50,757 nucleotides of DNA from an uncultured Collinsella sp. Its GTDB lineage: Bacteria > Actinomycetota > Coriobacteriia > Coriobacteriales > Coriobacteriaceae. This document shows, one piece after another, positions 35,515 to 43,492 of this stretch. The stretch is from contig UQZM01000009.1 in the NCBI GenBank assembly GCA_900545615.1, positions 1-50,757 on the forward strand. The letters run 5' to 3'. Under the pieces are notes generated by a model. The model had not been told where the DNA came from, ran no database searches, and worked only from the letters and a program-made list of their open reading frames with translations. Position numbers and translations under genes: made by a program. The first letter of the stretch is position 1. Every line of letters begins with the position of its first letter.

Positions 35515-35546
35515 GGCGCTGTGACTGTTGTTATAGTAATGTGAAC

Positions 35547-35600
35547 GGCATACTGATGCTATTTAACATCAGTATGCCATCAAAACGGGGTATACTGATG
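35547..35600 (+). promoter_or_regulatory. Operator of the toxin-antitoxin operon
   Basis: GGCATACTGATG (35547-35558) and CATCAGTATGCC (35567-35578) form a perfect 12-bp inverted repeat; a third half-site GTATACTGATG follows at 35590-35600. A -10-like TATAGT lies just upstream (about 35532). This is typical of autoregulation by a RelB/DinJ antitoxin. Confidence 0.75.
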
Positions 35601-35626
35601 CAAAAGACGAGGCGAGGAGGTCGCGT

Positions 35627-35926
35627 ATGTCTACTGCAACGGTTAAGCCTACGACGGTTCGCATCGAAGAGGGGCTCAAGGAACAGGCGACTGAGTTCTT
35701 GGATTCGGTCGGCCTCAGCCTCAATTCCTATCTCAATCTTGCCGTTCGGCAGCTTGTAAATCAGCGAAAGATTCCTTTTGAGATTGTAGGAAGGGCGGAG
35801 GTGCCCAACGAGGCGACGAGGCGTGCCATGGTGATCGCCGAGGCTCATGAGTTGGGGATTTTGCCGGACGATAGCCCGTCATTCAACAACGCTGATGAGC
35901 TTATGTCATTCCTCGATGAGGAATAG
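35627..35926 (+). CDS. dinJ: RelB/DinJ family antitoxin
   Basis: A 99-residue antitoxin. The N-terminus forms a ribbon-helix-helix (TTVRIEEGLKEQATEFLDSVGLS), with LNSYLNLAVRQLV as second helix, the DNA-binding and dimer part. The C-terminal half (about 60-99), ending in FLDEE, should wrap the toxin. GAGGAGG precedes ATG 35627. It lies two bases before the toxin gene and downstream of strong palindromic operators, so it should bind them and repress the pair. Confidence 0.9.
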   Translation: MSTATVKPTTVRIEEGLKEQATEFLDSVGLSLNSYLNLAVRQLVNQRKIPFEIVGRAEVPNEATRRAMVIAEAHELGILPDDSPSFNNADELMSFLDEE

Positions 35927-35928
35927 CG

Positions 35929-36237
35929 ATGTTCGAGATTAAAGTCGAGGCTCAATTTAGGGCGGACTACAAACGAACGATGCGCATGCATCCGCAGCTA
36001 AAGAGTGAGTTTAAGGCGGCAGTCGCAGAGCTTGCAGCTCACGGCTCGCTTCCCGCGGAATATGGCGCCCATGAGCTTTCAAACCCGGGCGGAAACTGCA
36101 ACGGCCACATCGATTTCCACCTATCCGATGGCTTGGTCGACGTGGTCGTTCTCTACTTACCGCATAAGACTAATCCTGTGATCCGGCTGGTCAGAATGGG
36201 CTCGCATGAGGAGCTGTTCCAGGGCCCGCAGGGCTGA
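35929..36237 (+). CDS. yafQ: YafQ family mRNA-interferase toxin
   Basis: A 102-residue RelE/ParE-superfamily toxin closest to YafQ. It has the FRADYKRTMR start, AEYGAHELS, the GHIDFH segment with potential catalytic histidines, and the end RMGSHEELF, matching the family's RTGSHSELF. YafQ cleaves ribosome-bound mRNA to stop growth. Together with the upstream antitoxin it forms a complete type II module inside the putative island. A 67-bp palindrome begins 13 bases after the stop. Confidence 0.88.
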   Translation: MFEIKVEAQFRADYKRTMRMHPQLKSEFKAAVAELAAHGSLPAEYGAHELSNPGGNCNGHIDFHLSDGLVDVVVLYLPHKTNPVIRLVRMGSHEELFQGPQG

Positions 36238-36250
36238 TTGCCGATTTCTA

Positions 36251-36317
36251 AGTTGCGGTGGAATAGGGATTGGTTGACGGCTAATAAGTCAAAAACAGTC
36301 CCTATTTCACCGCAACT
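36251..36317. repeat. 67-bp palindrome family, copy 2
   Basis: Outer arms AGTTGCGGTGGAATAGGGA and TCCCTATTTCACCGCAACT (one wobble), inner stem TTGAC/GTCAA. Sixteen bases overlap the end of the primase-helicase gene on the minus strand, and its stop codon lies in the palindrome arm. Confidence 0.85.
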
Positions 36318-39313
36318 GCTGGGGGTACCCCGTTCGTCGCCGCGGCCTCCGGTTCCACTTTTCGCTGAATTTCGCTCAAAAGCTCGGCTGCGACTTCGCT
36401 GCTTTTGAAACGAATGCTGCAGTCTTCTTTCTTTGGGAAAGCCAGCAACGGAATAGCTCCGTACCAGACAGTTTCCTCGTCAATCACTGATGCGCACAGG
36501 CGTCCTTCGGCTTTGATGAGATAGTTGACGTTCATCTCGGCAAAAATCGCTTTCACGTCATCGCGTGGAGTTGAAGCAATAGAAATCTCAAGGGCAATTC
36601 CACGGGTAGCGGCATCCGCGAGTGCAGCGGCGAGCTTTTCAAGGCATGCGGCGGACGCGTAGGGTGCGGCAATAAAAATGCTTTTCGATGCGTTCTCGAT
36701 GTCATTCACTAAAGCCTCCACGGCTCTTGCCGACCTAACGAGGATGTTTCGATCGTCCTGTCTGTTGTCGTTTGCCGCAAAGACTTCATACCCCAGCTTG
36801 GCGTAGGTCTTGAGCCTCTTTTGGTACATGCGCGCGAACATGGGTATCGACAGGTCAACATAGTCGAATATCTCAACCCGCTGTTTGCCCTCGTGGCTTC
36901 TGTGTAGCCTACCTGCCTGCTGCGTTATGCTGCCGTCCCAAGATATTGGAGTGGCAATGAGCAAAGTGTCAAGGTAAGACAGGTCGAAGCCCTCGCCCAG
37001 AAGACTTTCAGTTGCGACGATGATTCGATGATCATGCTCAAAGCTGGGAAGACTCTTCAGTATTGCTTTTCTTTCTTTGGCGTCGATTTCTCCGGTTAAG
37101 AGTATGGGTTCGTGTCCACGGCTTTGAAGTAGCCTGCATAGCTCTTCGGCATGCTTTTTTCTTTTAGATAGCACAAGCGGATGCCGGCCGTTTGATGCGG
37201 CCTCGAGGGCGTCCTCGATAATTGCTTCGTTTCTCGCGGCGTGTACACACAGGAGATCGAGAATTTGGTTAAAGGATGCTCCTGGTCCGTAGGTGGGTAA
37301 TCGAATTCCGGTGAAACGCGGTCTAACAATGCGCTGAATCCCCTGTTGGATTGCTTGCGTTTTTGGATCGACGACATAGCGAACCGGGCCGCAGAGCATC
37401 GAGAGTGCCCGCGTGAGTCCGTCCGAACGCTCGGGCGTTGCGGAAAGGCCATATACATATTTGGCAGGAGCGGACTTGAGGACAAGCTCAAGCTGTGGCG
37501 CGGCCGCATGGTGGCATTCGTCACAGATGATGAGACTGTAATCGCGAACGAACTCCTTGGCTAATGACTCGCCGGTTTGGGGATCCTTGCCGGATAGCGA
37601 CTGGAATGAAGCAATGTCGATGAGACGGCTTATGGCGGTCTTGCCTCCTCCGATTTGCCCAATGAGCGGAGGCTGTCTTTTGCTGATTCGTCCCTTTGGG
37701 GTTCGGACGGGCTCTCTGTTGTCCGTGATGTCGAGAAATCGTTCGAGTTGGGATTTCCATTGGGCAATGAGCGCAGTTTTAGGAACGATGACGAGCGTTG
37801 GAAGACCAATGGCAGCAATAAGATAAGCTCCGATGACGGTTTTGCCGAACCCCGTCGGTGCGGACATGATCCCGTCTTCATAGCTGAGCATCTGTTCAGC
37901 GACAATTTGCTGTTCAGGGCGAAGAGTCCCTTTAAATGCCATCGCAATTGGATGGCTCGACTTGCGTTTGTCTGAATAGTGGGCAGAAACGCCGGCTTCT
38001 TGAAGCAGCCGCTCAAGTTGAACCTTGCAGCCTCTGGGAATCGCGACGTAGCCATCTCTAAGTTCGCTGAGGTCTATGAACCGCGGTTTGCCGAATACCG
38101 ATTGATGCATAGATTGTGCGCGGAAGAATTCTGGGTTGGCAAATGTTGCAAGCCTGCGGACTTCCATTTGAGCTGCGGGACTCAGAGATTTTTCGGGGAT
38201 ATAGAGCATATCGGTCTGCGTGACGGACAGCGATGACGGGAAGTCCCGCGGTGTGAGCGGAAGCCGCTTTCGCAGTCTCTGGGAATGTGGCACACCGGTG
38301 TTTGCCGCCGCAACAGCTGCTATTCCATGTGACCTATTTTCGATGCTCTCGATCAGATTTTGCACCGTCACGCGCGGGATTAACTGGATTTGCGAAAGGT
38401 AAAGCCATTGATCGGGAAAGGGCTCAAATTGCTCGTCAACAAATACGCTGTTCCCTTTTCGCTGCGCTTTTCCTTGAAAAGGCAGCGCTATGAGATTTCC
38501 AAAGCCGCCCTCAGGAATGGTGGACTGCGCGGGCAGCATTCGGTCAAATGCTTTGAAGGTGATTGTCTTGTTCAGTATCGCCGCTTCGGTGATAAGGCTG
38601 CTTCCAAAATCTCGTGCGGTCTTTGCGCTGACGAGCTCTAGGAAGAAAAACCAGACATGTGCGCCGTCGCCCGATCTCGATCGCTCAACTGCGACATCGA
38701 TTCCGTGGCTTTTTGCGACATGTCGAATGGCTTTCGTCGCTTCTTTCCAATCGGCTCCGTCAAAATCGATGACCAGGACTTTCGTGTTACTGTCTTTATC
38801 GAGCACATATTGGCCTATAACGTCTCGAAGCCTATCGTCATTGCCTCTGAAATGGGCGATGATCGCGGCATCGCTCAACTCGGGGAAGACGCGGCTGCTG
38901 CATTCCGTGCATTTGACTCTCTGGTGGCTTGCTTTGGGGCAAATGCCTGACTTCCACTCATTTGCGCAGGCGGGCGTATAGCCAATTCCTCCGTCTTTTC
39001 TGCGGTACCCATGAGCGTAGACATCTTTGCGACCAGTAAAGAGATTGCGGAAGAGCTCGAGTTTGTCGCGCGCTGGGCTTGCGCTGGTGACGATATCTTC
39101 GATCTGCGCCCGTCTATCGAAAGAATCGCCAGCTTTCTCCCATTCTTCCAGCGTTGTATAACGGATGTCTGGACCGCTGCTGCAGATAACGATTTGCTTG
39201 CGCGGATCCGAAGCGTGGACGACCGTTTTATTGAATTTGAATAGGGCGCTCCCGAAAAGGGCGTATTGATGCGTGCCGTTGCTCATTTGAAAGCCATTCT
39301 TATCAGCGTTCAT
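36302..39313 (-). CDS. TOTE-type primase, SF2 helicase and PLD-like fusion
   Basis: A 1003-residue multidomain protein. Residues about 80-310 are a TOTE-conflict-system archaeo-eukaryotic primase: Cys116, Cys125, Cys135 and Cys138 as a likely zinc site, VIDFDG (Asp183, Asp185) and SRSGDGAHVW (His219). Residues about 460-850 are an SF2 DEAD/DEAH helicase: SAPTGFGKT (Lys491), DECHH (598-602), SATPERSD and QQAGRLHR (798-805). Residues about 865-985 resemble a PLD-like nuclease, but HxK is absent (RLC) before the Asp. The final residues and stop come from a 67-bp palindrome. Base use differs from neighbours. It probably acts in nucleic-acid conflict or defence; the target is unknown. The start is uncertain: ATG 39313 or 39286. 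Confidence 0.88.
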   Translation of the reverse strand: MNADKNGFQMSNGTHQYALFGSALFKFNKTVVHASDPRKQIVICSSGPDIRYTTLEEWEKAGDSFDRRAQIEDIVTSASPARDKLELFRNLFTGRKDVYAHGYRRKDGGIGYTPACANEWKSGICPKASHQRVKCTECSSRVFPELSDAAIIAHFRGNDDRLRDVIGQYVLDKDSNTKVLVIDFDGADWKEATKAIRHVAKSHGIDVAVERSRSGDGAHVWFFFLELVSAKTARDFGSSLITEAAILNKTITFKAFDRMLPAQSTIPEGGFGNLIALPFQGKAQRKGNSVFVDEQFEPFPDQWLYLSQIQLIPRVTVQNLIESIENRSHGIAAVAAANTGVPHSQRLRKRLPLTPRDFPSSLSVTQTDMLYIPEKSLSPAAQMEVRRLATFANPEFFRAQSMHQSVFGKPRFIDLSELRDGYVAIPRGCKVQLERLLQEAGVSAHYSDKRKSSHPIAMAFKGTLRPEQQIVAEQMLSYEDGIMSAPTGFGKTVIGAYLIAAIGLPTLVIVPKTALIAQWKSQLERFLDITDNREPVRTPKGRISKRQPPLIGQIGGGKTAISRLIDIASFQSLSGKDPQTGESLAKEFVRDYSLIICDECHHAAAPQLELVLKSAPAKYVYGLSATPERSDGLTRALSMLCGPVRYVVDPKTQAIQQGIQRIVRPRFTGIRLPTYGPGASFNQILDLLCVHAARNEAIIEDALEAASNGRHPLVLSKRKKHAEELCRLLQSRGHEPILLTGEIDAKERKAILKSLPSFEHDHRIIVATESLLGEGFDLSYLDTLLIATPISWDGSITQQAGRLHRSHEGKQRVEIFDYVDLSIPMFARMYQKRLKTYAKLGYEVFAANDNRQDDRNILVRSARAVEALVNDIENASKSIFIAAPYASAACLEKLAAALADAATRGIALEISIASTPRDDVKAIFAEMNVNYLIKAEGRLCASVIDEETVWYGAIPLLAFPKKEDCSIRFKSSEVAAELLSEIQRKVEPEAAATNGVPPAVAVK

Positions 39314-39512
39314 TGGGATGAGGGTACGTCATTTCAGCTTTATGAGATACGCGACTTCGATTTTGGTTCGGTAATAGTGGGGTACCGATCCGTGAGTGGC
39401 AATCAGCCGGTGCCAAAACGTGCGGCGGCTGTTGTTAAAGGTTTTTGACGGCTATGGGGCGGGTTGGCGGCGTGGGGAGGGGTTTTCGAATGACCCCGTG
39501 GTCAAATAACGT

Positions 39513-39702
39513 CAAATGTGAGTACTGCTGTTAATGTAGTCTCATAACATTTGGCAAGAATAGAATACCAATTCGACATTATTCTATATATCTAACCCAC
39601 CAAACACGGCATTTTGAGCCTTGGCAAGGCGTGAAATTAATCGAAACGATCGATTCCGGCGAGATTTTGCTGCTACTAATTTGGTGGCAGTACTCATATT
39701 TG
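39513..39702. mobile_element. MITE-like element with 16-bp terminal inverted repeats
   Basis: CAAATGTGAGTACTGC (39513-39528) pairs with GCAGTACTCATATTTG (39687-39702) at 15 of 16 positions; weaker similarity continues inward. The 190-bp interior is AT-rich and has no supported gene. Region 39314-39512 shows nothing I can support. Confidence 0.55.
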
Positions 39703-39730
39703 CCATTTTTGTCCAGTGGGTACCGCGAGG

Positions 39731-39860
39731 GGGTCTGTTCGACTGGCCCAACGGCCCGGTGATGAGCGCCGGTATGATCAGCCCGCTCGATCCGGATCTG
39801 GTACACATTACTGACGACCTCAACGAGGCCGTCGACATCGCCCTGAGCGGGCTGATGTAG
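39731..39860 (+). pseudogene. Remnant of LOG gene 3' end (right repeat copy)
   Basis: The last 43 codons of the LOG gene recur in frame, ending VDIALSGLM and the same TAG stop. The upstream part is unrelated AT-rich DNA, so there is no intact gene. About 91% identical to 35385-35514; most changes are synonymous, with D to S, L to P and E to D among the few residue changes. That pattern points to a once-functional coding copy, perhaps from the donor lineage. Confidence 0.8.
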
Positions 39861-39871
39861 AGTAGCTAAAA

Positions 39872-39933
39872 TGGGACGGGGCTAAAAAGACTGGTCTGAA
39901 ACGTTTGATACCAGTCTTTTTAGCCCCGTCCCA
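39872..39933. repeat. Perfect 24-bp-stem palindrome with GGGACGGGG core
   Basis: The arm starting TGGGACGGGGCTAAAAAGAC at 39872-39895 pairs perfectly with 39910-39933 over a 14-base loop. The core matches the hairpin loop at 21814-21848. It lies 12 bases after the right LOG repeat. Confidence 0.8.
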
Positions 39934-39948
39934 AACGAACTGCTTCTA

Positions 39949-40015
39949 AGTTGCGGTGGAATAGGGATTGATTGGCGGCTAATAAGCCAAAAACAGTCCC
40001 CATTTCACCATAACT
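39949..40015. repeat. 67-bp palindrome family, copy 3
   Basis: Close to copy 2, but the inner stem is TTGGC/GCCAA in place of TTGAC/GTCAA, a compensatory pair change. One arm has a decayed end (CACCATAACT). It lies downstream of the second degV gene's stop. Confidence 0.85.
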
Positions 40016-40028
40016 GATGTGGGCGTCC

Positions 40029-40889
40029 CTAGCGAGTTGGCTGGTAGCGGGGGCAGTAGCTGATGGCGATGGCGTCGACGCCTACATGGGTGGCGATGGT
40101 GCAGCCGATGGGGCCGGTGCCGGCGTCTACGTAGTCCTGGCCTGCGAGTGCCTCGTCGACAAGCTCCTGCTCCTCGGCGGCACCGGTCGTGAGCACGCGC
40201 ACGCTGGAGCCCGGATGCTCGGCCAAAAACGCGAGGCAGTCTGCCATGGTGTTGGCGACGATGCGCTTGGCGCCGCGGCCCTTCTTGATGGCCTTGATCT
40301 CGCCCGACTGCCACTCCGGCGAAACGGCCAGGCGAATATTGAGCATCTGCGTGAGCTGGCCGGCGAGCTTGGGCGCGCGGCCGTTCTTAACGAGGTTCTC
40401 GAGCGTGCGGGGAATCAGCAGCAGGTGCGCGTCGGGCAGGGTCGCGCGGATCTGTGCCTCGGTCTCGTCCAGGCTGCGGCCGTCCTCGCGCATGGCGAGC
40501 GCGTACTCCACCAGCAGGCCCTCGGCACCCGAGCCGGTGCGCGAATCGATGCAGCGCACGTCGAGCTCGTGGGTCTCGGCGACCAGGCATGCGTTGGAAT
40601 AGCAGGCGGACCATTCGCTGCACAGCGAGATAAAGATCGCGCTGTCGTGGCCGTCAGCACGCACGCGGTCAAAGAGTGCCTTGAACTCGCCGGCACTCGG
40701 CTGCGAGGTGTGCGGCAGCTGCTCGGAGCCGGCCATGCGGGCGACGTACTCCTCGGCGGTGATCTGTACCTGGTCGAGCAGGTCCTCGCCCTCGATAATC
40801 ACATGCAGTGGAATGACGTAAATGCCGAGCTCTTGGGCGCGGGCGGGGGAGATGTCCGACGTGGAGTCGGTTATGATGGCAAAAGACAT
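40029..40889 (-). CDS. DegV family fatty-acid-binding protein (second copy)
   Basis: A 286-residue DegV/FakB-type protein with the classical opening IITDSTSDIS, the TSQPS loop, ISLCSEWSACYSNA, IDSRTGSGAEG and a lipid-site motif near the end, GPIGCTIATHVGVDAI. It binds a fatty acid for phosphorylation by FakA. It differs clearly from the copy at 15362-16252, suggesting different fatty-acid preference (inference). ATG 40889 has AAGGTG upstream. Divergent from the HAD gene, with a short palindrome between them. Confidence 0.9.
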   Translation of the reverse strand: MSFAIITDSTSDISPARAQELGIYVIPLHVIIEGEDLLDQVQITAEEYVARMAGSEQLPHTSQPSAGEFKALFDRVRADGHDSAIFISLCSEWSACYSNACLVAETHELDVRCIDSRTGSGAEGLLVEYALAMREDGRSLDETEAQIRATLPDAHLLLIPRTLENLVKNGRAPKLAGQLTQMLNIRLAVSPEWQSGEIKAIKKGRGAKRIVANTMADCLAFLAEHPGSSVRVLTTGAAEEQELVDEALAGQDYVDAGTGPIGCTIATHVGVDAIAISYCPRYQPTR

Positions 40890-40981
40890 AATTGCACCTT
40901 TCGTTGGGGCGCGACGGCGCCGCCTTCTGAGAGCAAAGTGCGACAAGTATAGTGGAGTCGTTCCACATTTCTAGGTTCAAT

Positions 40982-40997
40982 TGTTGAATAGTCAACA
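40982..40997. promoter_or_regulatory. Short palindrome between degV and HAD genes
   Basis: TGTTGA and TCAACA flank a four-base centre (AATAG-like). It lies in the 156-bp divergent region, 48 bp before the HAD start. Candidate operator, no regulator known. Confidence 0.35.
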
Positions 40998-41045
40998 GTT
41001 TGAAGTGTCGGTGTGGAAATCGTCAACTGGGGAAGAGGGATGCCG

Positions 41046-41708
41046 ATGGAGGCGCTGGAGATATGCAAACGGCCGGTCGTGCTGTTTGATTTTGATGGCA
41101 CGGTGGCCGATACGGGTCGGGCGGTGATGACCTCGACGCGCAAGACGCTGGCTGCACGCGGGTTTTCGGAGGCGCAGATGGGTGACCTGCGTCGCATGAT
41201 CGGGCCGCCCCTGTGGAAGAGTTTTCACGACTTTTATGGCTTCTCCCGCGAGGAGTCGCTTGTGGTGGCCGACGAGTACCGCGCCTTTTTTGACGAGCTG
41301 GGACCGGAGGAGTATCCCGTGTTTGACGGGATCCCCGAGCTGCTGGATGGGTTGGTCGCCCAGGGCAAGCGCTTGGCCGTGGCGACGTCGCGCATGGAGG
41401 CAAAGTGCGTTGACATGGTGGGAGAGCTGGGACTTTCTCAGTTTGAGGCGGTGGTTGGCATGAATCCGCCGCAGGGGCGCGAGACCAAGGCCGATTCGGT
41501 CCGCGACGCGTTGGCGGCCTTGGGTGCGGCCGCGGGCGATGCCGTGATGATCGGCGATCGCTTTAACGACGTCGAGGGCGCGCACGCGATGAGCGTGCCG
41601 TGCATTGGTATCTATTCGGGCGCGGCGGCGCCGGGCGAGCACGAGGCGGCGGGTGCCGATGCAGTGGTGCACTCGGTGGCCGAGCTTGCTAAACTTTTCG
41701 CTATATAA
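41046..41708 (+). CDS. HAD superfamily hydrolase, phosphoglycolate-phosphatase-like
   Basis: A 220-residue HAD-IA phosphatase. Motif I is DFDGTVADT (nucleophile and acid Asp), motif II lies in VATSRMEAK, motif III is the Lys of RETKADSV and motif IV is IGDRFNDVEGA. A helical cap (about residues 20-85) fits the Gph/PGP-like group, which acts on small phosphorylated metabolites. ATG 41046 is six bases from GGAAGAGGG; ATG 41040 touches it. It precedes the PepV-like peptidase by 54 bp in the same direction. Confidence 0.88.
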   Translation: MEALEICKRPVVLFDFDGTVADTGRAVMTSTRKTLAARGFSEAQMGDLRRMIGPPLWKSFHDFYGFSREESLVVADEYRAFFDELGPEEYPVFDGIPELLDGLVAQGKRLAVATSRMEAKCVDMVGELGLSQFEAVVGMNPPQGRETKADSVRDALAALGAAAGDAVMIGDRFNDVEGAHAMSVPCIGIYSGAAAPGEHEAAGADAVVHSVAELAKLFAI

Positions 41709-41762
41709 GTATGTGATGTGAGGGACGGGCGTACCCGTCGCTCATTGGTAAGGAGGTCGTCC

Positions 41763-43199
41763 ATGAATCAGGTGGAGCAGAGCGTTACCGAGTATGTCGA
41801 CGAGGTCTGGGAAGATGTCGTCGCCGATATCGAGCAGCTGGTGAACTATCCGTCCGTGGCCGTTGCTGCCGATGCGGAGCCCGGTGCGCCGTTTGGCCGC
41901 CCGGTCCGTGACGCGCTCGATTGCGCGCTCGGCATTGCGCAAAAGCTCGGCTATCAGACGAGCGACGACGGGGGCTATGTGGGAATCGCCGATATCCCGG
42001 GTCGCGGCGACAAGCAGCTCGCGACTATCTGCCACGTGGACGTGGTTCCCGCCGGCCCTGGCTGGAACACCGATCCGTTCGCGATGGAGCGTCGCGAGGG
42101 CTGGTTGCTCGGTCGCGGCGTGATCGACGACAAGGGCCCGGCAGTGCTGTCGCTTTATGCCGGCGCGTACCTGCTCAAGCACGGCATTGTTCCGCGCTAC
42201 ACCTTCCGCGCGCTGCTGGGCTGCGATGAGGAAGTGGGCATGTCCGACGTTCACCATTATCTGGAGAACTACCCCAACCCTGACTTTCTGTTTACGCCTG
42301 ATGCCGAGTTCCCGGTCTGCAATGCCGAGAAGGGCCAGTTTGGGGCGACGTTCGTGAGTCCCAAGATCGACGGCGGGCGCATCGTGTCGTGGAGCGGCGC
42401 CGAGGCGAGCAATGCCATTCCGTCGCAGTCCATCTGCGAGCTCGCGATTGCCGCCGATGAGCTGCCGGCGCCGGTCGAGAATGCTGACCGCCTGGAGATC
42501 ACGGCTCTCGACAATGGTCATGTGCAGATTTTCGCCCACGGTATTGGCGGTCACGCCTCGATGCCCGAGGGGACGATCAATGCCGTCGGCCTGATCGTGT
42601 CGTATCTGCGCGAGGCCGAGGACGCGTTTGGTGCACGCGACGAGCGCCTGCTGACGCCTGCCGAGCACGAGTTCGTCAAGTTCCTGGCCTTTGTGCACGC
42701 GGATGCCTATGGCCGCGGCCTAGGTATCGATGCGACGAGTCCGGCGTTTGGCCCGCTTACCTGCAACGCTGGCGTCATCCGCGTGGCGGATGGCCATATT
42801 GAGCAGGTCATCGACGTGCGCTTCCCCGACAGCACAAGTGCCGATACCATCCGCGAGCAGCTCGACCCGCTCGTGGGCCGTTTCGGCGTGACGTGCCAGC
42901 TGGGTCGCGCGAAGGTGCCGTTCTCGGTCTCTGCCGATGATCCGGCCGTGAAGGCGCTTATCGATACCTATAACGAGTTCACCGGCAAGCATGCCGAGCC
43001 TTTTGCCATGGGCGGTGGCACCTACGCGCGCAACTTTGCGCGCGCCGTGTCGTTTGGCCCCGAAGAGACCGGCCTTGAGCTGCCCGCGTGGGGCGGCCAG
43101 ATGCACGGTCCCAACGAGTGCGCCAACGAAGAGCAGCTCAAGCAAGCACTCAAGATCTATATTGTTGCGATCCTCCGTTTGAATGAATTAGAGCTTTAA
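41763..43199 (+). CDS. M20 family dipeptidase, PepV/Sapep-like
   Basis: A 478-residue zinc peptidase. Metal and catalytic motifs: HVDVVPAGPGW, GRGVIDDKGP with the bridging Asp, and CDEEVGM with the catalytic Glu pair; FTPDAEFPV and EKGQFG follow as in PepV. A C-terminal GGGTYARNF and HGPNE supply the last metal ligand. It cleaves dipeptides, possibly carnosine-like or peptidoglycan dipeptides, in the cytosol. AAGGAGG at 41748-41754 fixes ATG 41763. A 67-bp palindrome with a T-run follows. Confidence 0.92.
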   Translation: MNQVEQSVTEYVDEVWEDVVADIEQLVNYPSVAVAADAEPGAPFGRPVRDALDCALGIAQKLGYQTSDDGGYVGIADIPGRGDKQLATICHVDVVPAGPGWNTDPFAMERREGWLLGRGVIDDKGPAVLSLYAGAYLLKHGIVPRYTFRALLGCDEEVGMSDVHHYLENYPNPDFLFTPDAEFPVCNAEKGQFGATFVSPKIDGGRIVSWSGAEASNAIPSQSICELAIAADELPAPVENADRLEITALDNGHVQIFAHGIGGHASMPEGTINAVGLIVSYLREAEDAFGARDERLLTPAEHEFVKFLAFVHADAYGRGLGIDATSPAFGPLTCNAGVIRVADGHIEQVIDVRFPDSTSADTIREQLDPLVGRFGVTCQLGRAKVPFSVSADDPAVKALIDTYNEFTGKHAEPFAMGGGTYARNFARAVSFGPEETGLELPAWGGQMHGPNECANEEQLKQALKIYIVAILRLNELEL

Positions 43200-43221
43200 G
43201 GTTTCGCGGTTTCCCAATCTA

Positions 43222-43288
43222 AGTTGCGGTGGAATAGTTCCTAGAATGGGCCATTTGATGGCCAAGCAGGAACTGTTTCACCGCAACT
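43222..43288. repeat. 67-bp palindrome family, copy 4
   Basis: Arms AGTTGCGGTGGAATAGTTCC and GGAACTGTTTCACCGCAACT, inner stem GGCC/GGCC around ATTTGAT. On the plus strand it is followed by TTGTTTTTATT, so it can end the PepV-like gene as an intrinsic terminator. The rest of 43289-43492 shows no gene; a small hairpin (CGGGCA/TGCCCG) lies at about 43452-43466 in the pstS leader. Confidence 0.85.
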
Positions 43289-43492
43289 TTGTTTTTATTG
43301 GTGTAAAAGGTGCGCCATGTTCGGCGCTGGATTGTTATTCGTTTGTAAAGGCCGTGCTGCGCTTGCGGTAAGGGTCTATCAGATGCCCGTAAAAAACCGC
43401 AGTTGGCGCGGGCACTGCCCGATCGAGGCCGTATCTTTCCAAACAGCAAAGCGGGCAGGGTGCCCGCGAATCGCATGTATGAAAGGAAGATC

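Larger units (their letters stand above)
35515..39860. mobile_element. Putative conflict island bounded by LOG 3'-end repeats
   Basis: About 4.35 kb holding a DinJ/YafQ pair, a 67-bp palindrome, a TOTE-type primase-helicase gene and a 190-bp inverted-repeat element, ending in the right copy of the LOG repeat. The helicase gene is visibly lower in GC and different in codon use from flanking genes. The pattern suits insertion at a gene's 3' end with regeneration of that end. No integrase or transposase is present, so the mechanism is unknown, and duplication followed by decay is an alternative. Confidence 0.55.

Noticed and set aside
39266..39448. Possible 60-residue gene upstream of the helicase
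   Set aside because: It overlaps the helicase start on the other strand, has no ribosome site and no recognisable protein feature.
39621..39860. 79-codon frame ending in the LOG C-terminus
   Set aside because: Only the last 43 codons are LOG-like; the first part comes from the AT-rich repeat element. Treated as a gene remnant.
35515..39860. The island as a prophage or integrative conjugative element
   Set aside because: No integrase, relaxase, capsid or replication gene is visible, so only a neutral island label is supported.
43289..43492. Pho box upstream of pstS
   Set aside because: No clear tandem GTTCACC-like or PhoB-like repeats were found; only a small hairpin is visible.
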